A DNA stretch of 64,000 nucleotides from Halioglobus japonicus (GTDB lineage: Bacteria; Pseudomonadota; Gammaproteobacteria; Pseudomonadales; Halieaceae). A program made the translations under genes and the position numbers. The stretch covers positions 222,075-286,074 of the forward strand of contig CACSIL010000034.1 in NCBI GenBank assembly GCA_902705825.1, read 5' to 3'. Under the pieces are notes generated by a model. That model worked only from the letters and a program-made list of their open reading frames with translations, did not search any database and had not been told where the DNA came from. This document shows, piece after piece, positions 54,997 through 64,000 of the stretch (its first letter is position 1; each line of letters starts with the position of its first letter).

Positions 54997-55308
54997 TTAG
55001 CCGATTTCGAGTTGCCGCAGGTCGTGCAGGGCGTCATCCAGTTTGCGATTCAGGCGTTTGACTGAGTCGCCGCCGAGTTGTTCGGCATCACCGTGAGCTG
55101 AAGCTTGCAGTAACTCGTAACTGATGTTGAGCGCGGCCATTACGGCAATACGTTCCAGCCCGATGACCTTTCCCGAATCGCGTATGCCACGCATTTGTTT
55201 ATCGAGGTATTTTGCAGAGACTACCAGTTCGGCCTCCTGCTCTTCCGGGCACGCTACCTGGTATTCCTTATCGAGGATCTTCACGGTTACTGTATTGGCG
55301 GGGCTCAC
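54997..55308 (-). CDS. zapA: Cell division protein ZapA
   Basis: 103 residues. Binds and bundles FtsZ. VTVKILDKEYQVACPEEQEAELVVSAKYLDKQMRGIRDSGKVIGLERIAVMAALNI is the ZapA core, followed by a coiled coil. Starts with GTG at 55308, 5 bases after the zapB-like gene. Confidence 0.92.
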   Translation of the reverse strand: MSPANTVTVKILDKEYQVACPEEQEAELVVSAKYLDKQMRGIRDSGKVIGLERIAVMAALNISYELLQASAHGDAEQLGGDSVKRLNRKLDDALHDLRQLEIG

Positions 55309-55313
55309 GTTCG

Positions 55314-55514
55314 TTACTCCATTGTCCGCAATCGATCAATCATGGCTTCGACCTTGGAGCGCGCCAATTCGTTCTTGTCCAATAAGTCTTTGCGTTCATC
55401 GCGCCAGCCAGCCAGTTCTGTCTTGAGACTGCTATTCTCGCGATTCAGCTCCTCGCAAAGCGCAATAAGTGCGTCGATCTTATTTTCCAAGTCTTTGAGT
55501 GGGTTGTCAGCCAT
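55314..55514 (-). CDS. ZapB-like small coiled-coil protein (TIGR02449 type)
   Basis: 66 residues, entirely coiled coil: ADNPLKDLENKIDALIALCEELNRENSSL and on. Found directly upstream of zapA in Pseudomonas-like genomes and thought to help the Z ring. Divergent from ygfB. Confidence 0.85.
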   Translation of the reverse strand: MADNPLKDLENKIDALIALCEELNRENSSLKTELAGWRDERKDLLDKNELARSKVEAMIDRLRTME

Positions 55515-55655
55515 GCGGGTATACTGGGGTAGTTATTCTCGAAGCAACACTATAGTAGCGCGTGCCAGCAAGGTCAACGCGGCAAAATTCATAGATATCA
55601 ATGGCCTGCCCAGCGTTTTTCAGGTACCTGCGCGGCCGGACAGGGAGCACACAGT

Positions 55656-56261
55656 ATGTATGACGAATTATCCACTGAAGTCGGGGTCTTTGGCTTCGAT
55701 GAATTTTCCGATTACCTGTTGGATCAGGGGGCCGAGTCCTCGCCCTCACAGTTGCATGGATGCCTTAGCGGCCTGCTCAGTGCCGGCGCTTCACAGGAGC
55801 CGGAATATGGTCTGGATGCATTGACCCAGGCGCTGAACCTCGATGTGTACGGGGAACTGGCCAGCCGACTTATGCAACTCTACGAGGTGACGGCTGCGTC
55901 ATTACAGGATGAGGAGTTTTCGTTTCATCCCCTGTTGCCTGACGATGACGAGGAAATTGCGCTGCGAGCGGAGGCACTGGCCGTTTGGTGTGAGGGGTTC
56001 CTGGCGGGTTTTGCCTACCGCCTGGCCGGAGAGGACACTTCCGGGCGATCGCTGTCTGATGAGGTCGGCGAGGTGCTCAGGGATATTGCGGCAATGGCGC
56101 AGGCTGAAGCGGGGCAGGATGAAGCGGATGACGATGCAGAAAACAATTACTGCGAGTTGGTCGAGTATCTGCGTGTGGCGGTGGTCAATATATTTATGGA
56201 TAGCAGTGCGGACGTCCCTGCCGGGAGTTTTTCTTCTGAAACAGCGCCGCGCCTGCACTAG
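55656..56261 (+). CDS. ygfB: UPF0149 family protein YgfB
   Basis: 201 residues, acidic and helical. Family pattern SPSQLHGCLSGLLSAGA, FLPLLPDDDEEI-like FHPLLPDDDEEIALRAEALAVWCEGFLAGFAYRLAG. In Pseudomonas YgfB modulates alginate/ampD-linked regulation; the role here is inferred only. First gene of ygfB-pepP-ubiH-ubiI, the conserved order. Confidence 0.92.
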   Translation: MYDELSTEVGVFGFDEFSDYLLDQGAESSPSQLHGCLSGLLSAGASQEPEYGLDALTQALNLDVYGELASRLMQLYEVTAASLQDEEFSFHPLLPDDDEEIALRAEALAVWCEGFLAGFAYRLAGEDTSGRSLSDEVGEVLRDIAAMAQAEAGQDEADDDAENNYCELVEYLRVAVVNIFMDSSADVPAGSFSSETAPRLH

Positions 56262-56346
56262 TGCGCCCGCCATGTGATAATCTCACATTCATCGAAGATT
56301 TCACCACTGGCTGGGCAGCGGCTGTGCCGACACAGGCTACAACACC

Positions 56347-57660
56347 ATGAGTATTAGCAAGACTGAGTTTGCGCGCCGTCGAAAAAACCTCATGGCGCTA
56401 ATGGACCCCAACAGCATCGCCATCATTCCGTCGGCGCGTGAGCAGGTCAGGAGCCGGGACACCGAGTACCCGTTTCGCCAGGACAGCGACTTCTACTATT
56501 TGTCGGGCTTTATTGAGCCGGATGCGGTCCTGATATTACTGCCGGGCCGACGCCACGGGCAGTTCATTATCTTTTGCCGCGAGCGCGACCCCGGTATGGA
56601 ACTGTGGCACGGCCACCGGGCGGGGCCGGAGGGCGTTTGTGAGCAGTATGCAGCTGATGATGCCTTTCCCATCGGTGACATTGACGACATTCTTCCCGGT
56701 CTGCTCGAAGGTCGGGAGAGGGTCTATTATTCCATGGGCCGCAGCACCGAATTCGATCGCCAGATTATGGATTGGGTGAACAGCATCCGCGGGAAAGAAG
56801 CCTCGGGAGCCTCACCCCCCGGTGAATTTGCCGACCTCAATCACATGCTGCATGAGTTGCGTCTGTACAAGAGCGCTGCTGAGTTGCGCGTGATGCGCAG
56901 AGCCGCTGAGATTACCGCCAGCGCACACTGTCGGGCGATGCAGTATTGCAAGGCGGGGTTGTATGAGTATCAACTCGAAGCCGAAATTCAGCACGAGTTT
57001 GCGCGCTCTGGTGCACGTTTTCCGGCTTATTCCAGCATAGTCGGCGGCGGTCACAACGCCTGTGTCATGCACTATATAGACAATAGTGACAAGTTGCGCG
57101 ACGGCGATCTGGTTCTGATTGATGCCGGTTGTGAGCTGGAGTATTACGCGTCCGATGTTACCCGCACCTTTCCTGTGAACGGCCGCTTCAGCGCTGAACA
57201 GCGGGCGCTGTATGAGCTGGTGTTGCAGGCGCAGTTGGCGGCAATCGCCGAGATCAAGCCTGGTAACCACTGGAATCAGCCGCATGACGCCAGCGTCAGA
57301 GTGTTCACCGAGGGTTTGGTGGAGCTGGGTTTGCTCAGTGGCAGTGTCGCCACCTTGATCAAGCGTGAAGCCTACCGGGAGTTTTATATGCATCGCGTTG
57401 GCCACTGGCTGGGGCTGGATGTTCACGATGTCGGAGATTATCGCGTGGATGACGAGTGGCGCGTGCTGGAGCGCGGCATGGTGATGACGGTTGAGCCCGG
57501 CCTCTATATCTCAGCTGACAACGTCAAAGTGGCGAAAAAGTGGCGCGGCATCGGCATACGGATTGAAGATGACGTGGTGGTGACGGACGACGGATGTGAT
57601 GTGATTTCTTCTGGCGCGCCGAAAACCGTCGAAGAAATAGAAGCGCTGATGGCGAAGTGA
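56347..57660 (+). CDS. pepP: Xaa-Pro aminopeptidase PepP
   Basis: 437 residues. Metallopeptidase removing N-terminal residues before proline. Creatinase N-domain (about 1-170) and pita-bread C-domain with metal ligands in LIDAGCELEYYASDVTRTFP, HRVGHWLGLDVHDVG, MTVEPGLY and IRIEDDVVV. 85 bases after ygfB. Confidence 0.96.
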   Translation: MSISKTEFARRRKNLMALMDPNSIAIIPSAREQVRSRDTEYPFRQDSDFYYLSGFIEPDAVLILLPGRRHGQFIIFCRERDPGMELWHGHRAGPEGVCEQYAADDAFPIGDIDDILPGLLEGRERVYYSMGRSTEFDRQIMDWVNSIRGKEASGASPPGEFADLNHMLHELRLYKSAAELRVMRRAAEITASAHCRAMQYCKAGLYEYQLEAEIQHEFARSGARFPAYSSIVGGGHNACVMHYIDNSDKLRDGDLVLIDAGCELEYYASDVTRTFPVNGRFSAEQRALYELVLQAQLAAIAEIKPGNHWNQPHDASVRVFTEGLVELGLLSGSVATLIKREAYREFYMHRVGHWLGLDVHDVGDYRVDDEWRVLERGMVMTVEPGLYISADNVKVAKKWRGIGIRIEDDVVVTDDGCDVISSGAPKTVEEIEALMAK

Positions 57661-57663
57661 TTG

Positions 57664-58911
57664 ATGCCTGATAACTACGACATTGTGATTGCCGGTGGTG
57701 GCATGGTGGGCGTTAGCCTGGCCCTGCAACTGGCGGCAGTGCTGCCGCCAACAACGTCGATACTGTTGGTGGAAGGCTTTCCGATACCAGCGCCTACCAA
57801 TGGACAAGCACCGGAATACCACCCCGCATTTGATGCCCGCTCCACGGCGTTGAGCTATAGCTCGCGGCTGATCTATGAGCGGATGCAGGTATGGGATGAT
57901 TTGTGCCAATGGCTGTGCCCGATAGAGAGCATTCATGTCTCCAGCCGCGGCCGTTTCGGCAGTACCCTGCTGCGCGCCAGTGATCACAATTGGTCGGCGC
58001 TGGGTTATGTTGTAGAAAACAGCTGGTTGGGAAATACCTTGATTCAGCAGTTGCACCGCAGCGGCCGCATTGAGGTGCGCAGTCCGGCCAGAGTCGTGGG
58101 CGCCACCCCCACAAGCGCGGGTGTCAGTCTGCAGCTGGAGGGTGAGTCATCAGAAATTGCCACCGGCCTGTTGCTGGTCGCTGACGGTGCGAATTCAACG
58201 TTGCGCGAATTCCTAGGCGTTGGTGTGAGTGAAAAAGCCTATCAGCAACACGCACTGGTGACGAATATTGCATTTGCCGAGCCGCACCGGGGCTGCGCCT
58301 TCGAACGCTTTACGGATGAGGGGCCGCTGGCTGTGTTGCCGTTGTTGCCCGCCCGTGGTGCAGAGCACCGCGGCTCTCTTGTCTGGACACTGTCGCCCGA
58401 GAGCGCGGCCCATCTGCGCGATTGCCCGGAGGACGAATTCCGGGAAACCCTGCAGCGCCGTTTTGGCTACCGGCTTGGCAGGCTGTTGCAGGTCGGTGAG
58501 CGGCACGAGTATCCCCTGTCGCTGGTGCAATCCAGCGAGCAGGTTCGCCAAGGCGTTGTGGTAATGGGAAATGCTGCACACGCGCTGCACCCGGTCGCCG
58601 GACAGGGTTTTAATCTGGCATTGCGGGATGTTGCTGAACTGGGCCGCGTTCTCGCGCAGGGCGTTGCCGAGGGTCTGCCCCCGGGCGATCTGGCGCTGTT
58701 ACAGCGCTATCAGCGGCGCCAACAGGCTGATCAGCAGAGAACGATAACCTTCAGCGATCAAGTGCCCGCACTCTTTATGCACACCGATCCGCTACTGGGA
58801 ATGGGCCGCGATCTTGCACTGGCTGGCCTGGATATCATGCCCGGCCTGAAGCGTGAGTTTGTGCGTCATGCTGCCGGTGTCTCAGCGACAGGTGAGCAGG
58901 CCAATGGCTGA
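57664..58911 (+). CDS. ubiH: 2-octaprenyl-6-methoxyphenol hydroxylase UbiH
   Basis: 415 residues. FAD monooxygenase of ubiquinone synthesis. FAD motif IVIAGGGMVGVSLAL, DG motif LLVADGANSTLREF, GD motif GNAAHALHPVAGQGFNLALRDVAELG. The ATG lies 3 bases after the pepP stop. It overlaps ubiI by 8 bases. UbiH is assigned by order and family; UbiH and UbiI are close paralogues. Confidence 0.93.
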   Translation: MPDNYDIVIAGGGMVGVSLALQLAAVLPPTTSILLVEGFPIPAPTNGQAPEYHPAFDARSTALSYSSRLIYERMQVWDDLCQWLCPIESIHVSSRGRFGSTLLRASDHNWSALGYVVENSWLGNTLIQQLHRSGRIEVRSPARVVGATPTSAGVSLQLEGESSEIATGLLLVADGANSTLREFLGVGVSEKAYQQHALVTNIAFAEPHRGCAFERFTDEGPLAVLPLLPARGAEHRGSLVWTLSPESAAHLRDCPEDEFRETLQRRFGYRLGRLLQVGERHEYPLSLVQSSEQVRQGVVVMGNAAHALHPVAGQGFNLALRDVAELGRVLAQGVAEGLPPGDLALLQRYQRRQQADQQRTITFSDQVPALFMHTDPLLGMGRDLALAGLDIMPGLKREFVRHAAGVSATGEQANG

Positions 58912-60121
58912 ACCGCGACACTTTGATGTGGTGATTATTGGTGCCGGTATCGCCGGCGCTTCGCTGGCAGTGGCGCTCAGTGGTAACGGGCTGAGTATAG
59001 CGCTGGTCGAAGCGCAGGAATTGGGTGCGAGGGCATTACCGCAAGGCTGCGGTTTGTCTGACTTTGATCCACGGGTCAGTGCGCTGACACCGCGCTCCAG
59101 AGAGTTTTTGCAAAAGCTGGGTGCATGGGACGCGATCGCGGCCTATCGATTGTGTGCCTACCAGCATATGACGGTGTGGGACGCCGAGGGTACCGGGCAG
59201 ATCGAATTTGACCGGGCTGAAGTTGGCGCTACCGAGCTCGGTCATATCGTGGAGAATCGTGCGATAGTCCACGCGCTGCTTGCGCAGGTGTCCGGTGCGA
59301 GCGATATCAAAGTGATGAGCCCCGCTGCGCTGCAGTCCTGTGCCCGCCTCCCTTCTTCGCAGATGTCGCTGGAGTTGTCAGGGGGAGAATGTCTGCAGGC
59401 GGATTTGCTGGTAGCCGCCGATGGCGCGCTGTCCCGTGTGCGGGAGATGATGGGCTTTACCTGTCGCGAGTGGGATTACGGCCACCGCGCCATCGTTGCC
59501 ACAGTAGAGGTAGAGCACTCGCACCAGGAGACGGCCTGGCAGCGATTCCTGCCCAGCGGGCCACTGGCATTGTTGCCGCTGCCAGGCGCTGAGGGGCATC
59601 ACTACTGCTCTATCGTGTGGTCCTTGCAGGAAGATAAGGTCGACGAGGTTCTGGCGCTGGATGACGAGGCGTTTTGCGCCGAGCTGGAGCGCGTCAGCGA
59701 GGCGCGCCTCGGTGCAGTACTGGCAAGCTCCAGACGATTCGCGCACCCGCTGCGTCAGCGCCACGCCGTGGACTACGTGCAGCCGGGCGTCGCGCTGGTG
59801 GCAGATGCGGCGCACACCATTCATCCGCTAGCGGGTCAGGGGATCAATCTGGGCTTGCAGGATGTGGCTGTGCTGGCCGAGGAAATTGCGGCGGGACACC
59901 GCAGCGGTGTCGGACCCGGACAGCTGGCGCTGTTGCGTCGTTATCAGCGCCGTCGCAAGGGTGAGAACCTGATGATGATGTCGGCGATGGATGGCTTCAA
60001 ACGGTTATTTGAACAGCAGTCGCTGCCCCTGCGCTGGTTGCGCAATGTCGGCATGCGACGTATTGATACCCTGGTGCCGGTAAAGCGACAACTGATGCGT
60101 CACGCGATGGGCCTGCGTTAA
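58904..60121 (+). CDS. ubiI: FAD-dependent ubiquinone hydroxylase UbiI (VisC)
   Basis: 405 residues. Adds the C5 hydroxyl in ubiquinone synthesis. FAD motif VVIIGAGIAGASLAVAL, LLVAADGALSRVRE, ADAAHTIHPLAGQGINLGLQDVAVL. The start MAEPRHFDV at 58904 overlaps ubiH. Last gene of the operon. Confidence 0.93.
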   Translation: MAEPRHFDVVIIGAGIAGASLAVALSGNGLSIALVEAQELGARALPQGCGLSDFDPRVSALTPRSREFLQKLGAWDAIAAYRLCAYQHMTVWDAEGTGQIEFDRAEVGATELGHIVENRAIVHALLAQVSGASDIKVMSPAALQSCARLPSSQMSLELSGGECLQADLLVAADGALSRVREMMGFTCREWDYGHRAIVATVEVEHSHQETAWQRFLPSGPLALLPLPGAEGHHYCSIVWSLQEDKVDEVLALDDEAFCAELERVSEARLGAVLASSRRFAHPLRQRHAVDYVQPGVALVADAAHTIHPLAGQGINLGLQDVAVLAEEIAAGHRSGVGPGQLALLRRYQRRRKGENLMMMSAMDGFKRLFEQQSLPLRWLRNVGMRRIDTLVPVKRQLMRHAMGLR

Positions 60122-60255
60122 CTCCCGATAACTGCATACCGTGAGCAGGTCATTGTTTTTAGCCCGTGTACCGTTAAAATGGGCCGCTCAAATACTTAAG
60201 GTGCATCTGTTGCCACGCGTGCAACGCTGCGCTGTCCCCCCCAAGAGGAATTGCT

Positions 60256-60645
60256 ATGAGCCACACGCCAAACGAACTCAAATACGCCAGCACCCACGAG
60301 TGGGCTCGGTTGGAAGAGGATGGCACCGTGACGGTAGGTATTACCGAGCATGCGCAAGCAGCGTTGGGCGATGTTGTGTTCGTGGAAACACCCGAAGTGG
60401 GTGTAGTGCTGGCCGCTGGCGATGAAGCCGGTGTGGTTGAGTCAGTAAAGGCTGCTTCCGACATTTACACGCCGCTGACGGGTGAAGTACTGGCTATTAA
60501 CATGCTGCTCGAAGACGACCCCGAGACAGTGAACTCAGACCCCTATGGCGAAGGCTGGTTTTTCAAACTGCAGCCCTCTGACCCCGCCGAGCTGGATGCG
60601 CTGTTGTCCGCTGATGCCTATCAGCAGCAATGCGACGACGAGTAG
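60256..60645 (+). CDS. gcvH: Glycine cleavage system H protein
   Basis: 129 residues. Lipoyl carrier of the glycine cleavage system; lipoylated Lys65 in [47 protein letters not shown] is classic. AGAGGAA precedes the ATG. gcvT and gcvP are not next to it, although in Pseudomonas a gcvT-gcvH-gcvP group lies after this region. Confidence 0.97.
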   Translation: MSHTPNELKYASTHEWARLEEDGTVTVGITEHAQAALGDVVFVETPEVGVVLAAGDEAGVVESVKAASDIYTPLTGEVLAINMLLEDDPETVNSDPYGEGWFFKLQPSDPAELDALLSADAYQQQCDDE

Positions 60646-60670
60646 GTCTGCCGCTCGTTAGAGCCACCAC

Positions 60671-61852
60671 ATGAAAGATCTTTTCCTGCGTAAAGGCGCT
60701 GACCAACGTTTGCGCGGTGGGCACCTGTGGGTGTATTCCAATGAGGTCGATACCGCTCGCTCAGCGCTCAGCAGCTTTACCGCAGGAGATCTTGTCGCCG
60801 TCAGGAACACCAATGACAGGGTGCTGGGCAGTGCCTATATGGAGCCTAACGCCCTGATTTGCGCACGGGTGTACGCGCCAGCTGAGCAGTGCGCCATGGA
60901 CGTGGATTTTTTCACCGCCCGACTGCGCACCGCGCTGGCTATCCGGCAGGCAGCGTTTGATAAACCCTTTTATCGCCTCGTCTATGGCGACAGCGATACG
61001 CTTCCCGGGGTGGTGATCGATCGCTTCGGCGATGTGCTCGTATTGCAGCTTAACAACAGCGGCCTCGAGCGCTATCGCGAGCCCCTGTTAGAAGCACTTG
61101 TCGCAACACTGGCGCCCAGTGGTATTTTACTGCGAGCGGACAGCCGCAGTCGCCGCGAGCAGGGCCTGCCAACCGACAGCGAAGTGGTTTACGGCGAAGT
61201 GCCGCTGCAGGTCGCCCTGGAAGAAAACGGCGTGCAATTCCTCGCGCCCGTCTTCGACGGCCAGAAGACCGGCTGGTTCTACGATCACCGGATGTCGCGG
61301 GCGCGCCTCGCTCCCTGGGTGAACGGCAAAAGCGTACTGGATGTGTACAGTTACATCGGCGGCTGGGGTGTGCAGGCCGCCGCGTTCGGTGCGACGTCCG
61401 TCTGCTGCATAGACAGCTCGGCACAGGCGCTGCAAGGCGTAGCGGAAAATGCACAACTGAACCAGCTGCAGGACCGCGTCACAACGGAGCGCGGCCCGGC
61501 CCCTGAACTGATGGCGGCGATGCAGGCGCAGGGCAAATTCTACGACGTGGTCATCCTCGATCCGCCGGCGTTTATTCAGCGTAAGAAAGACCTCAAAAAA
61601 GGCATTGCGGCCTACAGACGCATCAACGAACTGGGTTTGCAGTTGTTGCAGCCAGGCGGCCTGCTCGTCTCCGGCTCCTGCTCCATGCATCTGTCGCGCG
61701 CGGACCTGATGGGTGCCGTACAGCAGGCAGCCGTGCGTTCAGGTTGCCAGGTTCGCGTGGTCGAGCAAGGCGCGCAAGGCGCCGACCACCCGATTCATCC
61801 GGCAATCCCGGAGACTGAATATCTGAAAGCGGTGTTCTTCCGCAAGCTCTGA
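60671..61852 (+). CDS. rlmI: 23S rRNA (cytosine1962-C5)-methyltransferase RlmI
   Basis: 393 residues. N-terminal PUA domain (1-75), EEHD-like linker, and SAM methyltransferase core with SVLDVYSYIGGWGVQAAAFGA, ILDPPAF and the catalytic cysteine in SGSCSMHLS. 25 bases after gcvH. I see no supported feature in 61853-62100 apart from a CGTCC/GGACG hairpin. Confidence 0.93.
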   Translation: MKDLFLRKGADQRLRGGHLWVYSNEVDTARSALSSFTAGDLVAVRNTNDRVLGSAYMEPNALICARVYAPAEQCAMDVDFFTARLRTALAIRQAAFDKPFYRLVYGDSDTLPGVVIDRFGDVLVLQLNNSGLERYREPLLEALVATLAPSGILLRADSRSRREQGLPTDSEVVYGEVPLQVALEENGVQFLAPVFDGQKTGWFYDHRMSRARLAPWVNGKSVLDVYSYIGGWGVQAAAFGATSVCCIDSSAQALQGVAENAQLNQLQDRVTTERGPAPELMAAMQAQGKFYDVVILDPPAFIQRKKDLKKGIAAYRRINELGLQLLQPGGLLVSGSCSMHLSRADLMGAVQQAAVRSGCQVRVVEQGAQGADHPIHPAIPETEYLKAVFFRKL

Positions 61853-62100
61853 TTCATTGGTGGGGCTTACTGGTACTCCATTGTAATCGCCGGGGCGCGA
61901 CAGTTGGGTATACCCGTCCGGGGGACGCCAAAGCGCCATACCTATACAGAGGGCAGACTCTCTATGGCAGCAAGCGCATCTCGTACCGCGATGTTCCAAA
62001 GGCATGAACTATGCTCCAGAGCGGCCTAAACGACAAAAGGATCGAAAGAAAAGCGATACGATGAAAGCGATTCTGAATTCCGATACCGGGCAATCAAATG

Positions 62101-62754
62101 TCACCGCAGCGAAATCACCGGCCAGCCAAGCTCAATGGCTCGATTGCGCAAAGTATCATCCGGATCAACCGCCACCGGGTTATCCACCAGTTCCAGCAGC
62201 GGTAGGTCGTTGTGTGAGTCGCTGTAAAACCACGCGCCATCCAGATCGCAGTGGTGACTCTCCAGCCACTCGTATAAGCGGGTTACCTTGCCTTCCTTGA
62301 ACGATGGAATGCCGCTGGGCGCGCCGGTATAAAGACCGTCCACGATCTCAGCTTCACAGGCAATCAGGTTGTCCACGCCAAGAGCCGCCGCAATTGGGGC
62401 AGTGATAAAACGGTTCGTAGCAGTGATAATGAGCAACTTGTGCCCCTGTCGCCGGTGGTCCGCAAGTAGCTCGGCCGCCTTTGGCAGCATGATGGGTTTG
62501 ATCTTGTTGTCCATAAAAGTGCGGTGCCAGGCGTCCAGCTGCTCAGGCGGATGGCCCTTCAGGGAGCCCAGTACGAAGCGCAGGTAGGCGTCTATATCCA
62601 GGTCTCCCGACTGGTAGTCAGCGTAGAACTGATCGCTGCGCTGCGCGAAGTCAGAGGCGTCTACTAACTTCTGTTCGCAGACGAATTGGCCCCATAAGTG
62701 GTCGCTGTCATCACCGATGAGCGTATTGTCCAGATCAAAAATTGCGAGTGTCAC
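62101..62754 (-). CDS. HAD-superfamily IB hydrolase (SerB-like phosphatase)
   Basis: 217 residues. HAD motif I FDLDNTL (Asp7, Asp9), motif II ITATN, lysine region and motif III DSHNDLPLLE. HAD-IB phosphatases of this group sit beside rppH and ptsP in Pseudomonas. The substrate is probably a small phospho-compound. Confidence 0.9.
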   Translation of the reverse strand: MTLAIFDLDNTLIGDDSDHLWGQFVCEQKLVDASDFAQRSDQFYADYQSGDLDIDAYLRFVLGSLKGHPPEQLDAWHRTFMDNKIKPIMLPKAAELLADHRRQGHKLLIITATNRFITAPIAAALGVDNLIACEAEIVDGLYTGAPSGIPSFKEGKVTRLYEWLESHHCDLDGAWFYSDSHNDLPLLELVDNPVAVDPDDTLRNRAIELGWPVISLR

Positions 62755-62872
62755 AAGCTGTGTCCCAAAAAACCGGTGGCCAGCATAGCCGCGAAGTCAG
62801 TTATAGTAAATTTCTCTGGACCGGGAATTTGTGGAACAATGAACCACGAAAATAGCGAGTGAACTGTACAAA

Positions 62873-63373
62873 GTGATAGATTCTGACGGCTTTCGGCCGA
62901 ACGTGGGCATTATGTTGACCAACGAGCGCGGCCAGTTGCTGTGGGCTCGTCGGGTTGGCGGCCGCGATGCCTGGCAGTTCCCGCAGGGCGGTATCAGTGC
63001 GGGAGAATCTCCGACAGAGGCGCTGTATCGTGAGTTGTACGAAGAGGTGGGGCTCCCATCTTCAGCCGTGGAGATACTGGGGTCCACCAAGGGCTGGCTG
63101 CGCTATCGGCTACCCGCGCGTTTCGTGCGTGAAGGCCAGAAGCCGCTGTGCATCGGGCAGAAGCAAAAATGGTTTCTGCTGCGACTGCTGGAAGCTGACA
63201 CCGCCGTACAACTGGATTTGAACGACAAACCGGAGTTTGATCAATGGCAGTGGGTCAGCTACTGGTATCCCCTGAATCAGGTGATTTCTTTCAAGCGTGA
63301 GGTCTATCGCCGGGCGATGAAAGAACTTGTTCTCCCGCTCGGGCGTTACACCGACAAACGCGGGGGTAGGTAA
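62873..63373 (+). CDS. rppH: RNA pyrophosphohydrolase RppH
   Basis: 166 residues. Removes 5' pyrophosphate from mRNA to trigger RNase E decay. Nudix box [17 protein letters not shown] and on (39-61), with all GX5EX7REUXEEXGU residues. Start GTG at 62873 ([13 protein letters not shown]), the usual N-terminus, with a weak ribosome site. ptsP follows after 6 bases. Confidence 0.96.
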   Translation: MIDSDGFRPNVGIMLTNERGQLLWARRVGGRDAWQFPQGGISAGESPTEALYRELYEEVGLPSSAVEILGSTKGWLRYRLPARFVREGQKPLCIGQKQKWFLLRLLEADTAVQLDLNDKPEFDQWQWVSYWYPLNQVISFKREVYRRAMKELVLPLGRYTDKRGGR

Positions 63374-63379
63374 GTCACC

Positions 63380-64000
63380 ATGCTCGAAATCCTGCGCCAC
63401 ATTATTCAGGAGGTTAATGCTGCCGGCGGCCTTGATGAGGCTTTGCAGATTATTGTGAGCCGCGTGCGTGCCGCATTGAATACCGAGGTGTGCAGTGTAT
63501 TCCTTCGGGACCAGGGCTCTGAGCGGTATGTTTTTCAGGCGACTCAGGGTCTCAATCCAGAGCTGATTGGCGTCGCCAGTCTCGCTGTTAGTGACGGTCT
63601 GGTCGGTCTCGTGGCCGAGCGGGGAGAGCCGGTCAATCTGGAAGATGCGGAAAACCACCCGAGATTTCGTCTGCTGCCCGGCATTGGAGAAGAACCATTT
63701 CACGCGTTTCTGGGTGTGCCCATTATTCATCAGCGCGGTGTTCTCGGTGTGCTGGTGGTACAGCAGGCGCAATCGCGCCGGTTTGACGAGAGCGATGAAG
63801 CCTTTCTGGTGACGCTATCCGCCCAGCTCGCGGGGGTCATCGCCCATGCGCAGGTGACAGGTACGCTGGTAAAGCAGTCGTTGGTCGGCGCAGCGCCCGC
63901 CAAGATAATCGGTGTGCCAGGGTCGCCGGGGGTGGCTATCGGGACAGCCGTGGTGGTCTCTCCGGGCGCCGATCTCTACGCGGTGCCGCAGCGCGAGGCA
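63380..64000 (+). CDS. ptsP: PtsP, phosphoenolpyruvate-protein phosphotransferase of the nitrogen PTS (partial, C-terminus off the right edge)
   Basis: The first 207 codons are present. N-terminal GAF domain (about 1-160: LRHIIQEVNAAGGLDEALQIIVSRVRAALNTEVCSVFL), then the linker and start of the PEP-utilising region (KIIGVPGSPGVAIGTAVVV). Enzyme I of the PTS-Ntr, which feeds phosphate to NPr and EIIA-Ntr. rppH-ptsP coupling is conserved. Confidence 0.93.
   Translation, partial: MLEILRHIIQEVNAAGGLDEALQIIVSRVRAALNTEVCSVFLRDQGSERYVFQATQGLNPELIGVASLAVSDGLVGLVAERGEPVNLEDAENHPRFRLLPGIGEEPFHAFLGVPIIHQRGVLGVLVVQQAQSRRFDESDEAFLVTLSAQLAGVIAHAQVTGTLVKQSLVGAAPAKIIGVPGSPGVAIGTAVVVSPGADLYAVPQREA

Noticed and set aside
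62004-62300. 98-codon plus frame at the end of the rlmI-HAD gap
   Set aside because: Most of it is antisense to the HAD phosphatase gene; no protein-like features.

Overview
The window looks like chromosomal core DNA of a marine-type gammaproteobacterium of moderately high GC, most plausibly in the Cellvibrionales/Halieaceae area. Gene order closely follows several Pseudomonas chromosome segments: coaBC-algC; metW-metX-yggT-proC-yggS-pilT-pilU; ruvX-yqgE-tonB-gshB; sahR-metK beside tkt-epd-pgk-fba; serA opposite a D-2-hydroxyglutarate dehydrogenase; ygfA-6S RNA-zapA-zapB-like opposite ygfB-pepP-ubiH-ubiI; HAD-rppH-ptsP. The content mixes housekeeping genes with lineage-typical accessory genes (large TonB receptor, TPR-sulfotransferase, Coq4, phytanoyl-CoA dioxygenase-like protein). 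The taxonomic call is inference from gene order and protein character. I saw no phage, insertion sequence, CRISPR array or tRNA.

Layout. 1-12.8 kb: algC (cut by the left edge), coaBC, radC, rpmB-rpmG, mutM, coaD, rsmD, the ftsY-ftsE-ftsX division/secretion operon, rpoH, a DUF423 protein and trmB. 12.8-14.2 kb: a candidate small RNA and an AT-richer islet with one FkbM-type methyltransferase. 14.2-26.8 kb: hemW, rdgB, DUF4426, metW, metX, yggT, proC and yggS on the minus strand; pilT-pilU on the plus strand; then phyH-like, ruvX, yqgE, tonB and gshB on the minus strand. 27-32 kb: a membrane diguanylate cyclase, a frameshifted small gene, a coq4 homologue, a Rap1a-like exported protein, a glycine-zipper lipoprotein and a membrane-anchored esterase. 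31.9-37.2 kb: the sahR-metK-ahcY-metF-rsmE run, in effect an S-adenosylmethionine cycle operon. 37.4-43.7 kb: tkt-epd-pgk-fba and an alpha/beta hydrolase. 43.7-50.8 kb: TPR-sulfotransferase, TonB receptor, serA and D2HGDH. 50.7-60.1 kb: ACT protein, yggU, rpiA, ilvA, a tiny membrane protein, ygfA, 6S RNA, zapA, zapB-like, ygfB, pepP, ubiH and ubiI. 60-64 kb: gcvH, rlmI, HAD phosphatase, rppH and the start of ptsP.

The most interesting signals are regulatory. Upstream of rpoH there is a letter-perfect CIRCE element (the HrcA operator). Its first arm overlaps the -10 of a sigma-E/AlgU-type promoter, so heat-shock sigma factor synthesis may be wired to both envelope stress and HrcA. A perfect 24-bp palindrome sits between sahR and tkt and fits an ArsR/SahR operator controlling the SAM cycle operon. 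A near-consensus CRP/Vfr site lies between gshB and the diguanylate cyclase. A perfect 26-bp palindrome lies between the divergent serA and D2HGDH genes. Other items worth attention are Coq4 in a bacterium that also carries UbiH and UbiI, a small gene broken by an apparent one-base frameshift, and a candidate terminator-ended small RNA after trmB.
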